A stretch of 64,000 nt of DNA from Cylicocyclus nassatus (GCA_958299035.1 CATQJL010000305.1:32253733-32317732); one strand, 5' to 3'; positions 12,000 to 24,168 are shown, counted from the first letter of the stretch. The notes: generated by a model from the letters alone, not told the origin. Numbers and translations are program-made.

Positions 12000-12005
12000 T
12001 TGTAA

Positions 12006-13740
12006 CTCGCTCAGCACTAATAGATAGAAAATATTATCCAGAGCAAAACCTTCCCCTTTTATAATACTTGATTTTGTGCGTGAGTCTGGAGCTGAAAGAG
12101 ACATTACATTGCAAAAAAGTTCTTTTTTGTGTGTTGAATTTCTCGCGACATTGTATACGGATTTCGAAAACTGGCCGGAACTGGGCAAGATAAACAATGG
12201 GTTATAACTTTGGCAATCGATTGATGCATGAAAAGTGAGAAATTAAGTGAGCATGATGTCCCAGCTTAGCCGGCATTCCCCTGCCCGATATCGGTTAGAA
12301 TGAAGAAATGATTTCCCCGGCTTACATTGACATAAATTTTTGCAAGCATAATCTGCAGTCTCTTACGCATGTCTAATGCAATCTTGGTAAGTTTGACAAA
12401 AATGGAGGTGAGCGAAGTCTTTTTGATGCAGTTCTTGACGACCTCACTAGTGTTGTGAAATATGGTGGGTTTTCTATTTGTTGAGGTTGCGTTGCTTGGC
12501 ACTGTCCACCCTAAATTGGGGGTTTTGAGCTTTTGGCACCATATGATAGTAGGGCCCCCTATCAAGCCAATGCCCAAGTCGCGGCGCAAATTGTCGATTC
12601 GGAAGCCAGAAAACCGCTCCGGAATAACGAAGATGCACGGAAACACCCATCCATGCCCGCCCATTTGTGCGCGCCCATCCAATCACCCTTCCGGAAAGCC
12701 GGCCTGTGAGTTCTCCGGAACGGGAATTGTCGGGGTTTTCGCAGATTCTCGACTTCAAATTCGGAATCAGAGACATGAGAAGGCCCTCAAATGACATAAA
12801 CCTGAACGTCGAGAATCTGGGACGGTGCCTTTAATATCCGCTGAGGAGCTGCATACCCAGGGTAGGGCAAGGCCTACAGCTAGGGTCTGGCACAGATCGT
12901 CTGGGAGGCTGAACTTTGTTTTTGGGCCAAAAAGCAAAGGGGAGTCGTTTCTGCGGGGTCCAGAGAGGAGCCCCGAAAAAATGTGTACAGGCATTACTAG
13001 CGAAGCATGTGGTGAAAAACTGCGCATACAATTTGCAAGTCAATTCAACACACTTTCTATAGCTCCAAGCGATCACCCAGTCAAGCACAATTTCGAAGAC
13101 AGGTTATTACACGATGGACGTGCTCTATCGTGTCTTGCAAAAAGCGCACGCGATTTAAAAGCAAAGCCAAAATTGCTTGTTTACAGCGTAGAGACAAGCA
13201 TATGACACCGAATTTGAACTGTAGGCATAGAATTTTACTTACGGAAGAATTATGTAAAATGAAAACATGTGAAGTAGTTTTGAAACTTTTCCAGAATTAG
13301 TCCGTTTCCAGAATGCCACCAGACGATCTGAGGTCGTCTGGAGCATATAATTTTGTAAGTCTACATAAATTTCGGATTTCTCTATCATGGACGGGTCCCT
13401 TGGTCAAGAATTCGTTCCTGAGCATAGAAACATTTTCACATCGTTGCCCTTCCTTTGTTTTGAACGCTTTAAATATCTCACTTCAATCACAAGCTTTTAT
13501 ACATGCCTAGTATTCAGCTCCGCTTTCAATTTTTACTCATATTTCACGTTTTACCTTTCAGACTAGTGACTCTTTTATGTTTCTATCTTCTCCCAAGTTG
13601 ATAGGTTCCCGATAGGGGCCAAAGAGGTTTTCTTGAAATTTTCGAAGGTCAGGGGGACTTTGTTTTTATGAGCCTAGAAAGTAATTCTTGTCGGGCCCTG
13701 GGTGTAGCAAACGACCGCCGGATACGATTTCCCCTTCCCC
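12006..13740. other. Stretch without a recognised gene; overlapping open frames at 12.46-13.2 kb
   Basis: Between 12462 and 13205 there are unusually long open frames for this window on both strands (about 107-126 codons). The sequence is more GC-rich than its surroundings, but none of the frames matches a family I know. The plus frame from 12970 to 13205 has reasonable codon composition. It could be an old exon or unclassified transposon sequence. Confidence 0.3.
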
Positions 13741-13747
13741 CTCCTAA

Positions 13748-13856
13748 GGCTGCATTCATACTGATCCCGAGGTCGGGGAACAGTTCCAGCACAGCATTCA
13801 ACTCGAGCACTGTGCTGGAAGTGTTCTTGGACTTCGGGATCAGTATGAACGCAGCC
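13748..13856. mobile_element. TAA-flanked hairpin MITE
   Basis: GGCTGCATTCATACTGATCC at 13748 pairs with its inverse ending GAACGCAGCC at 13856. Both sides carry TAA (13745-13747 and 13857-13859). A 3-bp TWA duplication is typical of PIF/Harbinger. A partial relative (GGCAGCGTTCATACTGATCC) lies at 49893. Confidence 0.65.
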
Positions 13857-13987
13857 TAAGTGATTTAAAGACTCTCCTCCCTTCCCCCTCCACAGCATTT
13901 GCGTTACCTACCGTCAGTATGAACGCAGCCTAAGTGATTTAAAGACTCTCCTCCCTTCCCCCTCCACAGCATTTGCGTTACCTACCG
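13840..13987 (+). repeat. Tandem duplication, 74-base unit
   Basis: The segment from TCAGTATGAACGCAGCC to GCGTTACCTACCG is present twice in a row (start 13840 and start 13914) with no visible difference. It includes the right end of the TAA-flanked hairpin, so the duplication followed that insertion. Confidence 0.9.
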
Positions 13988-14469
13988 TCAGGTATAAATA
14001 GGGCCGTGCAAGCATGATGAATAAAATATTCGTAACTATCATGTCAAATAACCCCTGGACCAAGTTTATCGAGTTTTGAGGTTTCCAAATATTGAGCGTC
14101 CCAAGTAAGATGGTTGTTTTTAAAATGATTAACTTTGCTTTAGAGACAATTAGCTAACTTCTTTCCCATACAAAAAACTTTTCCACTTGTTTCATGTTAA
14201 AATTTCTACCTCAAAACAACCCCCAAACAATGGATTTGAAAGCCATTCAGGATCCTATTTATCGCGTTTTTCATTTTCAATGGTCGTGTTTTCAGCAATG
14301 TTGTTCATATTAAAGGATCGAGGCAGCCTCAAATTACTGCGATGAAAACTACGAAATTTAGACTACCGGAAAATTCAAGTGTTAGAACCAATTGAAGAAA
14401 ATCACTCACAATTGGTAATGTTGATGATTTCTGTATCATCAACCATTGATGAACTCTATATTCTGGATA

Positions 14470-14780
14470 GCCTACGGAATCTCCGTAGGCTAAATTGTGA
14501 GCTACTCACTCGTGAGTATCTAATCACTCAAGAGTAAGTGGTACCTGTGCGCCAGGAGTGTAGCCAATCGGCGGCATCTCCTTTTAAGCACCAACTCGTA
14601 TACTTTGTACCTTATATTCGGTTTAGCTCCGCCTTTCTTCGTATATAAGGAGCCACCGAATGTATTAGAGGTTGCTCCCCGGTCCACACCGGGACACCTC
14701 GTATTCGCTCTCAACTAATCTACGCCAGTGTGAATAAACCTATTCCACAACTACTCGTCTATCCTATCACTGTACACACA
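14470..14780 (+). promoter_or_regulatory. Possible solo LTR or promoter fragment
   Basis: A TATA box (GTATATAAGG, 14641) is followed about 90 bases later by AATAAA (14733) and a short tail ending near GTACACACA. This spacing is what the U3-R-U5 order of an LTR would give. No TG..CA ends, target duplication or internal retrotransposon frames were found, so the call is tentative. Confidence 0.25.
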
Positions 14781-15555
14781 AAGGTAAAAGCAGGATCACG
14801 AAAAATTTTGAAAGTATTCTTATCTGATGGAGAAAAACATACGCATCGCTATAGTGTCTTTGCCGTGAATTGAATCGAGCAAATGCGAGAACTAAAAGCA
14901 GAAGAAAATTACTCCAGTTTTGCACCTTGAGCATGCTCAAAAATTAAAAGCCTCACAGCAGAGATCAAAACAGTAAACATAGGTTTGATGGCCTCCTTTT
15001 CCTAGTTGAGCGAAATCGAGAGCAGATTTGATTTTCGTGGAAGACGCAGACACGAAAATCGAAAATTCGACGAAAATCGAATTTCTCGATTGCGACAATT
15101 TCCGCTCAGCCAGAAAGTAGAGGTCACAAAACACGTGTTTATGACTGTTTCGGTTACTGCTGTGGTACGTTTTTAGGTTTTTCTAATATGGTCAAAAATT
15201 GCTGAACTAAAGTAATTCTCTTTATTTGCTTCTAACTCTTGAGCTATCTTGTATTAATTCATGGCAAAAGTGCCACTGTAGTGTGCAAAAATTTCTCTTT
15301 CAAATAAACAAGCTTTCAGATTTCGTCACCCTGCTTGAAAAGTGCTAATTTTGACTACTTTTCTACATTTGCTTCTCTCTCGAATTTATATCAATTTACG
15401 GCAGTATCAATGCAAAAGGCATGGTTTCCTCTTTCGAATAAAAATAATTTTAGGGGAAACCGTCTAAGCCAGAGAAAGTTATGATTTCTTTGAAATTTTT
15501 CGAACGTACTTCTGGATTCTCTTAATATCATATTCTTCGCTAAAAGTTTTTTTTC

Positions 15556-15647
15556 GGAGGTAAGCTCATGGGGTGTGGTACAGTCCCAAAAAGCTGTGGC
15601 CCACACCTTTTTTGGTGTTGTGCTAAGCTCATTAACTTACCTTCAAA
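15556..15647. repeat. Hairpin module (GGTAAGCTCATGGGGTGTGG)
   Basis: GAGGTAAGCTCATGGGGTGTG pairs with CATTAACTTACCTTC across about 90 bases, with AAAAGCTGTGG in the loop half. The same module occurs at 24301-24399, 43062-43179 and, altered, at 11528-11610. In two of these places it lies inside a CCAGGGTCAA element. Confidence 0.6.
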
Positions 15648-16042
15648 GCATTCACACTTCCAGGCTTTTCATATGGTTGAGGTCGCTAGACCTCCTTCTC
15701 TTCACAGATAAATTTTATCCTAAATCGTTAATCCTACGTTCAAGGCACATTGAGTACGGTAGTAAGGTAAGTCTTCGCTACCACGTAGATACATTGCGAT
15801 GAGAGGTAACACAAAGATATTATGTTGGCTCGAAAGTTCTCGAACATTTTCAGACGAGATCTGTTCTTTCTCGAAACTTAACGCATGTACATCCGACGCG
15901 AGTATTTTTCGATAGAGCGGAGCAAGCTCTACATAATCGTATGCAAGAGTTCGCACCAGCTTCGACCCAGCGTATGGTTGCATCCAGAATCTGAGTCCTG
16001 AAGGCTCAAAAAATTGGGAAAATTCATATCTTCGTTCAAATA

Positions 16043-16952
16043 CAGGGTGTTTGAAAAGTTTATGGCCTCAAGCACTTCAACTTCGAATCCTAACTTATTT
16101 TTTGCTATATGTGTTCGCTAAACCTAGAAACCACTGGGCCAGCACAGAATAAAATTTTTTTTACAAGATACCTTAAAAAATTTGGAAGCAAACAAATTTT
16201 TCAATTTCCTTGAAGAGGCGGAAAAGTGCGGTACCTGAGTTGATCTACCTTTTTTCAATGCCGGGAAAGGGAGACAGCTTTCCGTTTTTTACTGCAAATA
16301 GTCCTAAGTTTACGCTTTCTTTATGTAACAAAAGTTCCTCAGCAACTTGCGAACAAGATTTTTTCATGTGCTAAATTATAGCAGACAGTCGCGGCACAAA
16401 TTTGCGTTGAAATTTTTTTGGTTTGAAAAATTTTGGAAGTCTTATTTCAACATGTATCTGTAGCGCAGCTCACTGAACTCCCTTGTATATGTTTTCAAAG
16501 AATTTGCACGCTTGTAGGTTTTGAAGGTAAAATATAAAAATTTCGATGCTGGATTTGTTGACGAAAAAACACTAAAACTGGATCTCTTGTATTTGAAGGC
16601 ACGGTATCTCAAAACGAACTTACTTCTACGAAAATAAAAGCACATATAAGAAACCTTAAAGAAAGGGCTTTTAGAAGTTATATCAAGTTGTCTGTGCCTT
16701 CTTTTTAAAAAGCTAAAAAGCTTTCCTTTTAGCTTTCCTAAACCACTTTCCTTCAAGCTAAAAAGCTTCAGAAAAGTGGTTTGAAACGCTATATTGGTGT
16801 GTTTCAATCTAATGAAAGAACTTTTAAAAACCATAAGAAAACCTGGTTTCACCGAAATAATGGTATATAGGCCTAATGAGCACAATAAAAAAAAGCGCGT
16901 CAAAATTCGATTTGGAAGCACTTTAGGCGACTTACTTTCCAAACACCCTGTA
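16043..16952. mobile_element. Mariner-type MITE (CAGGGTGTTTGAAAAGT ends)
   Basis: The ends TA-CAGGGTGTTTGAAAAGT and ACTTTCCAAACACCCTG-TA are inverted repeats with TA on both sides. The element is about 910 bases. A 166-codon minus-strand frame lies inside but is rich in K, F, S and R and is best read as chance. An internal hairpin (AAACCACTTTCC, 16740-16790) is present. Confidence 0.75.
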
Positions 16953-17399
16953 AATGCTACGGATCTCCAAGTTGCTTAATCAAATTGCACACCAAATCAG
17001 ATACTCATATGTACCTCCTGTTTTTTTCCTCATCTAGAAATCGAGAAAACGAAAGTTTTCATGCTTAACAAAAACGAAGCTACGCTGTTCCCACTCATGC
17101 AGCTGTATATAGTACAAGCTCTTAGTCACTCTTCAGTACAGCAGGATTATGGTATGAACTTTCAGCATTCAGCGCAATTATGCGATAGGCGTTTTCATAA
17201 GAAAATTCCGAAAAACTTGAAAATTTCTGTAGCAAAGTTTACAGGCACGCTGACTTAACTATACAACCTTTTACCGATTTTTCGAGCTTTTTCAGCGGTG
17301 TATCATATGTCTATCTAACAATGAAAAAACAGTTGTTACCCTAAAATTGAAATAACTTATGAAAGAAGCATTACAGTAAGATACGAATTGTAAATGTAG

Positions 17400-17635
17400 A
17401 ATTAGCGACTTCAATCAGCCCAGTACAAGAGTTCTGCCTTATTTGGTTTTTTCTAAGGCAAAATCGCTTTTGGCGGCCTAGAATCCTTCTCGAAGTTCCT
17501 GTTGTAATCCTCTGTACAATAAATCTAAGTTAGTCTTCGCTCTACAGAATGGTACCTCAAGTTCGGCGAAAAATATGAAAGCAAGAGGGTTATCAACGAT
17601 CAAACATGTGCACTTTTTCTGGGACACCCTGTGCA
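17400..17635. mobile_element. Half of a mariner-type MITE (right end only)
   Basis: The right-end text GTGCACTTTTTCTGGGACACCCTG and the subterminal ATCAACGATCAAACA match the family at 53108 and 27480, but no left partner is present upstream within 1.5 kb. It abuts the hAT MITE that follows. Confidence 0.6.
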
Positions 17636-17638
17636 TAT

Positions 17639-18715
17639 CAGTGGCGTGCCGAGGGGGGGGGAATAGGTAGGTTACTTACATGAGTTATAACAATGTGCAA
17701 GTGACTTGTTTATATTCTAACTAATTACTATAAAATAATTTGAAGTTTTCTAACAACTGACGCCACGCTTTCTGTTTCACTTTGAAAATTATGACTTTGT
17801 TCAATCCTCATGTTTTTGAATGTAGTCAAAACCATTTAAAACAGCAAGCCTTTCTTAACCTTGCGCACACCTGCTCATACTGATAGCGCAAACATGAAGA
17901 AAACCACGCGTCAAAAATCGAAAAACCCTCTTCTGAAGACCTCGTTTTTGAGACCTTACAACTCCTTTCAAGTTTTGTTCCTATAGCTGATAATCAGCTC
18001 ATTTTGCAGCCGCAAGCCGGTAGTATATGTACGTACAGAAAACACCTCGATGAAGAAGTTCTGCGAAAAAGAAAGGTAATATTTCAAGACTGTCTATCTT
18101 TTTGAGCCTGTTGTGGTACATGAAAGTCCCATATTATGAAAATTTGGAATTCTTTATGCACTGTGTAGCTGAGTTTCTCTGCAAAAATTGTGTCAAGGTG
18201 TCCTAAACTAAGCTTACAGAAATGAGCAAAGCTTTGGCAATTGCCCTAATCATGGGAAAGTTTGACCCGTAAAATGCTAGCAGCAAGTTTTTATCTTGGG
18301 GGCATCGATTTCTCAGTCCAGATATTTCCGAAAAATCCGCTCAAACATGCAATGGGTAAACAATATTCATCCCCTACAGATGCCATATTATCAAATGTTC
18401 TGGTTCATTCACGCTGGCTTGTGGCCAAGGAAGTTAAAGCAACGAGATCTCAATTTTGAGTGCAACTAGCGAGATGCTGGTGAAATTCTCACAAATGAGA
18501 TAGAACCTTAAACTCACCACTTTTGGAAAGTACATGAAGAAAGCTTTCCAATAATATGAATAATCCATACCGAAAAAGAACTTTTGAAAGAAAAAAGTTG
18601 CTCGGAATGTAGGCCTATAAAAACGGACATTATCTCTGCACCAACTAACAGGAAGCTTACCAAAAAAATTTAGAGTGCGCCCCACCCCCGAACGGAAATC
18701 CTGAGTACGCCACTG
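17639..18715. mobile_element. hAT MITE (CAGTGGCGT ends)
   Basis: CAGTGGCGTGCCGAGGGGGG at the left and, reverse-complemented from the right, CAGTGGCGTACTCAGGATTT are standard hAT-type termini. The element is 1,077 bases with no transposase. Flanks share ATAT (17635-17638 and 18716-18719), but a full 8-bp duplication is not seen, perhaps because the element sits between two mariner-type MITE ends. Confidence 0.7.
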
Positions 18716-18720
18716 ATATA

Positions 18721-19391
18721 CAGGCTGTCCCAAAAAATGTGCCTACCATTTGATTGTTGATACCTCACTTGTCATGAAGTCTTTTAAATAGCTTCAGGTA
18801 CCATTTTGCAGAGCTGGCTTCAACTTTAATTTAAGTATAAGGCAAATCACTAATCTCTCATTTGTACTGTAGGATCACCTCGGTACTTCGAAGAAGATTT
18901 TGGGACATTGAGAGCCACATTTCAGCTAAGTAAGGGATCGAATAAGCTAAAACTTTTACACTGGTCTAATCAGAGTCACTGATTCCAAACGTGTATTTAG
19001 CACATCTATCCACTGCTTCTTTTATAAGTTGTGCCATATATACCGTGATGATCGGTTTTCTGATGCTCCTCGAAAATTTCATTACACCATTGAAAAGCTC
19101 CTAAAGCTAGTGAAAAGATGTGTAATGAAATTAGTATGCCTGAAAACATTGGTACACACATTTTCTTAATGTTTTGGAATTTTTCTCACAAACGGCCAAC
19201 TATATAGTGACGAAGACGCTAAAAGTTGTTACCGTCTTACAATAGAAAACAGCAATCGGTGATTCGTTCTGTACTGTGAATGGAATTGTAAGATGAAATC
19301 AGCTCTACAAAATAGTACCTGTAGCATTTAGAAAGATTTTATGACAGTACACTAATGATCAAACAGTAGGCACATTTTTTGGGACGCTTTG
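18721..19391. mobile_element. Mariner-type MITE
   Basis: TA-CAGGCTGTCCCAAAAAATG and CATTTTTTGGGACGCTTTG-TA are inverted ends. The subterminal TTTGATTGTTGATA has its inverse near 19353. About 670 bases long, like the copies at 27480 and 53108. Confidence 0.75.
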
Positions 19392-19829
19392 TATATTTTC
19401 GATACCGGAGATCATTATATGCCTCTTCTTGCGACGTTTTACTGTGCAATCCTATCGATTTATTGACTTTTGTTTGAATACATCTAGGAAAATGAAGGCT
19501 TACATGTTTTGACCAAATATTTTCCCTTACTCATGTAAGCACGGACGGTGAAGTTCATTTTGATTTCAGTGTCAGGATGATGCGGTGAATCGCGGCAAAC
19601 TCTGGGGAGGTCAGTTTTCAAATAAGAGGCGGGGAGGGGAGGTGATTGCTGTACTTTTTCCCGTGCATGAAGGCAAGGAAGCATAAGTAAGTGCAACAAA
19701 GGAAGAAAGTGCAGCGAATGAAGAAAGGACAGCATCTTTACTGTTTCCGAAAATCATGACCCGGGCAAGACCGAGGATGCCAGCTAGTATTTGATGAAGC
19801 AAAGAATCAAAGCAAGGCGTCAAAGTCTC

Positions 19830-20238
19830 TCAAGTTGAGTTCCTTGGGTAGAGCTGAAGGGGCAAGGCAAAAGAGGTGGACGATATTAACGAGTTTAGTT
19901 TGTCTCTTTGTTCAGACAAACTGGGATTGAAAACTGAGATACTCGGATCAGGAAATAACCAAGTCTTAGTGTTAAAAATACCCATTGCATATAAACCTTC
20001 AAGATCTGAAAGTAATTGATTGAGAGCACAGACTGAAGCACGAAAGGATCAATACCTTCTGACAGAATTGCTTCAGTAAAACCGGATTTTCAACAAGGTT
20101 TGAAACATGGTCTTCAACTTCTTGCTTATGGCAAATCACTTTTTTCCAAAAATGCACCTTTCTGTGAGCCTTGCCAAGGTCTTTCGAACACTGCTTTGCA
20201 GCTGGAGAAACAGCATGCGAGAGCTCATACAGCAGCAT
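19830..20238 (-). CDS. Two-exon gene, product not recognised
   Basis: Exon A reads leftwards from an ATG at 20238 to 20056 (61 codons). It is rich in K, H, E and V (helical, with heptad-like HKQEVEDHV) and ends at AAG|GTATTG. A 50-base intron (20006-20055) ends in TTACTTTCAG. Exon B, 20005-19830, is open to a TGA in the frame that reads LEGLYAMGIFNTKTW. The simple junction leaves phase 0, whereas that best frame of exon B needs one carried base, so the exact donor is uncertain. If AAG|GT is used, exon B closes after about 37 codons. The intron size is typical of nematodes. A splice-like GGCAG lies just before the ATG, so trans-splicing there is possible. I do not recognise the family. Confidence 0.45.
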
Positions 20239-20239
20239 T

Positions 20240-21255
20240 ACTGCCTCAAGTGTTATATGAAAGTTTCATAGCTTTGGGCTAAGGACTAAACACCAGCATA
20301 GCCTCAAGATTCAACAAGTTAGAAAACTAAATCTGGTCGAGAGTTGAAATTAGTAGAGGGAAAATGATGACATCTCTCAATGAAAGTTCAAATAAGTTGG
20401 AGAAAGAGAGGTATCCAATCACTCATCGAATTGTTACCAGCATGTTTCGGAGGTTACGCAACTCAACCCTTTCAGCGCATAAGGCTCATGGTTCCAAATC
20501 GCGTTAGCGTAGGCATCGCTGCGGTACAAAATCACTGTTCGATTCTACGAAATTTTGCGTCAGATAAAGCCAAAAATTTCTTTGTGCAGTAGGTCATCCA
20601 ATCTTCAAGGAGTCCATTAATCTAGTGTCATTGTGTGAAGATCCCCAGTAAGAATGTACTGCTGCAAATTTTGATATGCAAGAGTTTACCCTCTTAGATG
20701 TGTCCCGTTGGTATAGCAGCCCAAACTTCCATTCAGACAGTCGAGCAAACGAGCTCAGTACAATGTGTGTTTAGGTTCTTCATTATACATGTCAAAATTG
20801 ACCAAATTGGAAAGTAACTTTGCAAAATTTTACATAGAAGCTTACATGTTTTTCTATCACGTGCAGGAGGACAATGATTGATACACCTTATCTGATTGAT
20901 TGGGCTCAAAGCTTCGCGAATGGTCATGACAAAGGGACGAGGACGATTTAGAAAGAGTCACTGTTTCACATCCTATGAGTTATACTATCACATGTGAAGC
21001 CTCATATCTCCTTGTGATATCTGTGACAATGTGTCATCTCCACATTGTGTTTTTGAGTGTATTATATGATACAATTTGTTGAAAATATATCAATAACCAC
21101 TATAATAGTTTCAACCATTTCTTATATTGGAATTTTAATGAGGAAAAGAAAAACTACAAGATCAGACTATATGTTTGAAGTATTAACAAATCCTCTTCTA
21201 TCAGGTGAAAACACAAGCAACGAAAAACGCAGAAAACTCAGAATAGCTACTTAGA
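20240..21255. other. Stretch upstream of the two-exon gene
   Basis: No exon could be linked convincingly to the gene at 19830-20238. On the minus strand 20440-20560 has short open frames that may be further exons or 5' sequence. Nothing else is recognised. Confidence 0.35.
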
Positions 21256-21260
21256 CAGCC

Positions 21261-22996
21261 TTTTCAAGGGCGGTCGATTGATACCCGGACAGCCGCTCGC
21301 AGCCGCATCGTGTGGTAATTAGCGAGGTGCGACGCGGTCCTAATTGCGCTGCGCAACGCGGCAGCCCCTCTAGCTCCCCGAATCTCTCTCGCTTAGGATC
21401 TCTCAGCATAGCACTCTGAGGCGCAAAACGACCTATGTCGCGCATCACACTTCAGATAAGCCGGTGAAACAGAAATGACTTCTAAATAAGGCGGAAATAA
21501 CTTCTAAATATTGAAGTCAACTGACGATCGTTAAAACAAATATGAATTTCAAAGTTTAAATTCATTTTGTATATGCAAAAACTTTAATCTTCTCCTACAT
21601 TTCCCATAGCACTGACTTCACTAAGCTAACCTTTAGAGACAAAATCGCATTATATTTTTCAGTCAAGGTAAATTTTTTATTTTGGATTTTGCTTTTCAAG
21701 TTTGTTCCGCCTTTAAAAAAAGATCCAACGTTTTCTGAAAATTGCAGCTTTTCGTTACACGTAAATATAAATTTTTTCGTGTTATTAGGTTATCCCATAA
21801 GTCTTTTCATATTCGGACCTTCAATTAGATATTTCTCAAGAACTAGAGCACCTAGAAGGCTGAAAATTTGTGGCAGTAATTCCGGGTGAATACGCTATAT
21901 AAACACCTATTTGCGGGGAACACAGAACTCATACAGGCAAGGTTTGAAAATTGAGCGCACTATTTTTTTCTTGGTTTCTAGCCGTCAGAAAAATGCAGCA
22001 AGTGCATGTATAAATATCCGATGAGGAGAGTATATGCGTGAGAAAGCAGGAAATTTGCAGAGTTGTTTTGAACTGAGATATGATAATTTTCGTTTTTTTC
22101 GAAAAATTGGAAATTTTTCTATTTTGGCTCGGAACTCGTTGCAGATTACACTTGTTGCAAACTGTTGTAAGCCATCTTGTAGAGCTTGCTTTGATCTTTC
22201 GAAAGGTATCCTGCATTTTATTAGGTGTTCAAGAAGAACTGATTTATGTCGCTGAAAAGTCAGGTATGGAAAGACTTATGGGACAACCTAATATATGTGG
22301 CACGATCAACAAAATTGGCAGTATTCAAATCCTAGGTGATAAACCTAATTTATAGAAAGAAATGGCTGCAAAACCATCAAAGAACAGAACAGGAGTTTTA
22401 GTGAGCTGTAATGACTTGATTCCTCTATCCATCCGTTTACTAAGCTTTTGCCACAGACCAAAACAAATGCAGAGGACCTGGTAATCATTCCAAGAATTTG
22501 AGTCGAGACAAAAATCAATTTTGAAATGATAAATGCAATCAGTGCATTGCAGAATTTGAATAATAAAACAATAAGTCGGATATAATATTCCGTTCAGATA
22601 ATTTCCGAACAAACAATTTACTTCATTGGACGAAAATGGTGGGCCTAATTGATAATTTAGGTCTTCTCGCACCTCAAAATGAGGTGCTGAATGGCGAGAG
22701 AGAGGGAATAGGTATAGGCCATCCGCGCAGGGCGCGGAGAGTGCGCAAAGTGTGTATCGCGTGTCACTCCTTTTTTCTCGTGCACTCTCGCCCGCTTATT
22801 TTCTCTGCGCCTCTTCCGGTCATGAACTGTCTTCGATGGACGCGACAGCGTTGCTCTCCGCGCACGGCGGGGACGACCTATAAGCAAAAGACGCGTAGCG
22901 CAGCGCAAGCGATGCTGCTCGCATCTTCCTAATTACCACCCGATGCGGCTGCACGCGGCTGTCCGGGTATCAATTGATACGGACCCCCTTTTGAAA
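21261..22996. mobile_element. TIR element of 1.7 kb with nested mariner MITE
   Basis: The left end TTTTCAAGGGCGGTCGATTG continues through ATACCCGGACAGCCGC and GCAGCCGCATCG to GTGGTAATTAG. The right end carries the same text inverted (CTAATTACCAC to CCCCCTTTTGAAA), giving TIRs of about 60-70 bases with a GC-rich neighbourhood. A mariner MITE (21785-22291) is inserted inside. A minus-strand frame at 22325-22672 (about 115 codons, GTG rather than ATG at the front, hydrophobic) might be leftover coding sequence but is not recognised. Confidence 0.65.
21785..22291. mobile_element. Mariner MITE (TTAGGTTATCCCATAAGTC ends)
   Basis: TTAGGTTATCCCATAAGTCTT at the left pairs with AAGACTTATGGGACAACCTAA at the right, with TA on both sides. 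These ends closely resemble those of classic mariners (TTAGGTTGTCCCATAAGT type). It is 507 bases with inverted interior arms and no transposase. Confidence 0.8.
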
Positions 22997-22999
22997 GAG

Positions 23000-24168
23000 G
23001 ATAATATTCGAAGGGAAAAATTTTAATAATGTACTTATCAAAATACTTGCAATCAGCATGCATGAAGAAGGAATCTCGTCTTTGCACAGGTATAATAGCT
23101 CCTGTCCTCCTCATGGCGGGTCTCTTAGTGAGCTCTCGTCATCTTACCCGGATGACCCTTCCGACTGGTCTTGGTAAGTTTAGTAACGGGCTGCAGAACC
23201 ACCCTATTTATCATCAATATTCTTACCTTATTCGCAGAATTGTCACACACGATGGCTTTACCAAAAATCTGCGAAAATCAACATCAACACATGCCCACAT
23301 GTTGAATACCGTTTCTTTACCAGGATTAGACGAAAAAATCCTATCTATACTGCCGGAATATAAAGGCATCATTGTAGGAATACTCATCGTACCCTATGAC
23401 CGTATTTACCAATGAACTTTGAGGTTAAATTTTACTTGAAAGCATGCCTCAAGGTAGATTTATCTCAAGGTAATTTTGCTATTCACAGATTTACCTTGAG
23501 GTCAAAATCTACTGGAAGTCAGCAGAGTACTCACTGAAAATGCCATGACGTAATAGCGGTTATGAAGTCCCTTGCTGCTGATGATTTTCCAACTGCCAAG
23601 TTGATACTGCCGTATATCCAGGGTAAAGCGGGAGGTGTGGCACGCCACACCAGGGGGTCGTTTCGGCTGGGACAGGTAAGGGGGCTCGTATTGACCTAGG
23701 GTCAAAGCGGAAAGCTGACTCACTAGCTATTTGAAAAAAGCACACCTTAAAAGCTGTAAGTTAATCAACTCCAATAACTATTATATAGTTCGTAGATAGT
23801 TTCTAGACTAATTATAATAACTGTTTCTTTATGATGCAATGCACCCGACAAAATCCAAACACATTCAATGACACCGAGTTTTCAATACCGTGCACCTACC
23901 GTATACCTGAAAAAAAGGCCCTATCACGCTAAACAAGTATCATTATCGTAGTGAGCATGTCGCATTAACCCCTATGCGCCAAGTCTCCGAGTAGTAAAGA
24001 AGCTTATATGAAACAGTATTTTCAAATATGATTATCTTCATTTTGAAGATGAGTAAGCCACCTCTTTTTGCACTCAATGCAAAGCACTACCTTCTTTCCT
24101 TGCATGAGAAATCCCACTTCAATGAACTTCCAAGCTGTGGAATTAGAAGACTGCAAGTCCCACCTTCA
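23000..24168. other. Stretch with possible exon pair at 23.03-23.42 kb
   Basis: A plus-strand frame at 23047-23165 ends at CTTG|GTAAGT and another open region follows an acceptor-like TTATTCGCAG at about 23241, closing with TGA at 23413. The natural phase join creates a stop, so this is not secure. The rest of the stretch shows nothing recognisable. Confidence 0.25.

Noticed and set aside
12266..12797. Overlapping frames of 107-138 codons on both strands
   Set aside because: No motif is recognised and several frames overlap on opposite strands; kept only as an unassigned stretch.
16442..16942. 166-codon minus-strand open frame
   Set aside because: It lies wholly inside a mariner-type MITE, is rich in K, F, S and R, and matches no family.
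18434..18733. Minus-strand frame containing QWRTQDFRSG
   Set aside because: This peptide is the familiar chance translation of the hAT terminal repeat CAGTGGCGTACTCAGGATTT, not a protein domain.
22657..22932. GC-rich overlapping frames near the right end of the 21.3-23.0 kb element
   Set aside because: They lie in the GC-rich TIR neighbourhood, lack known motifs and are open on both strands.
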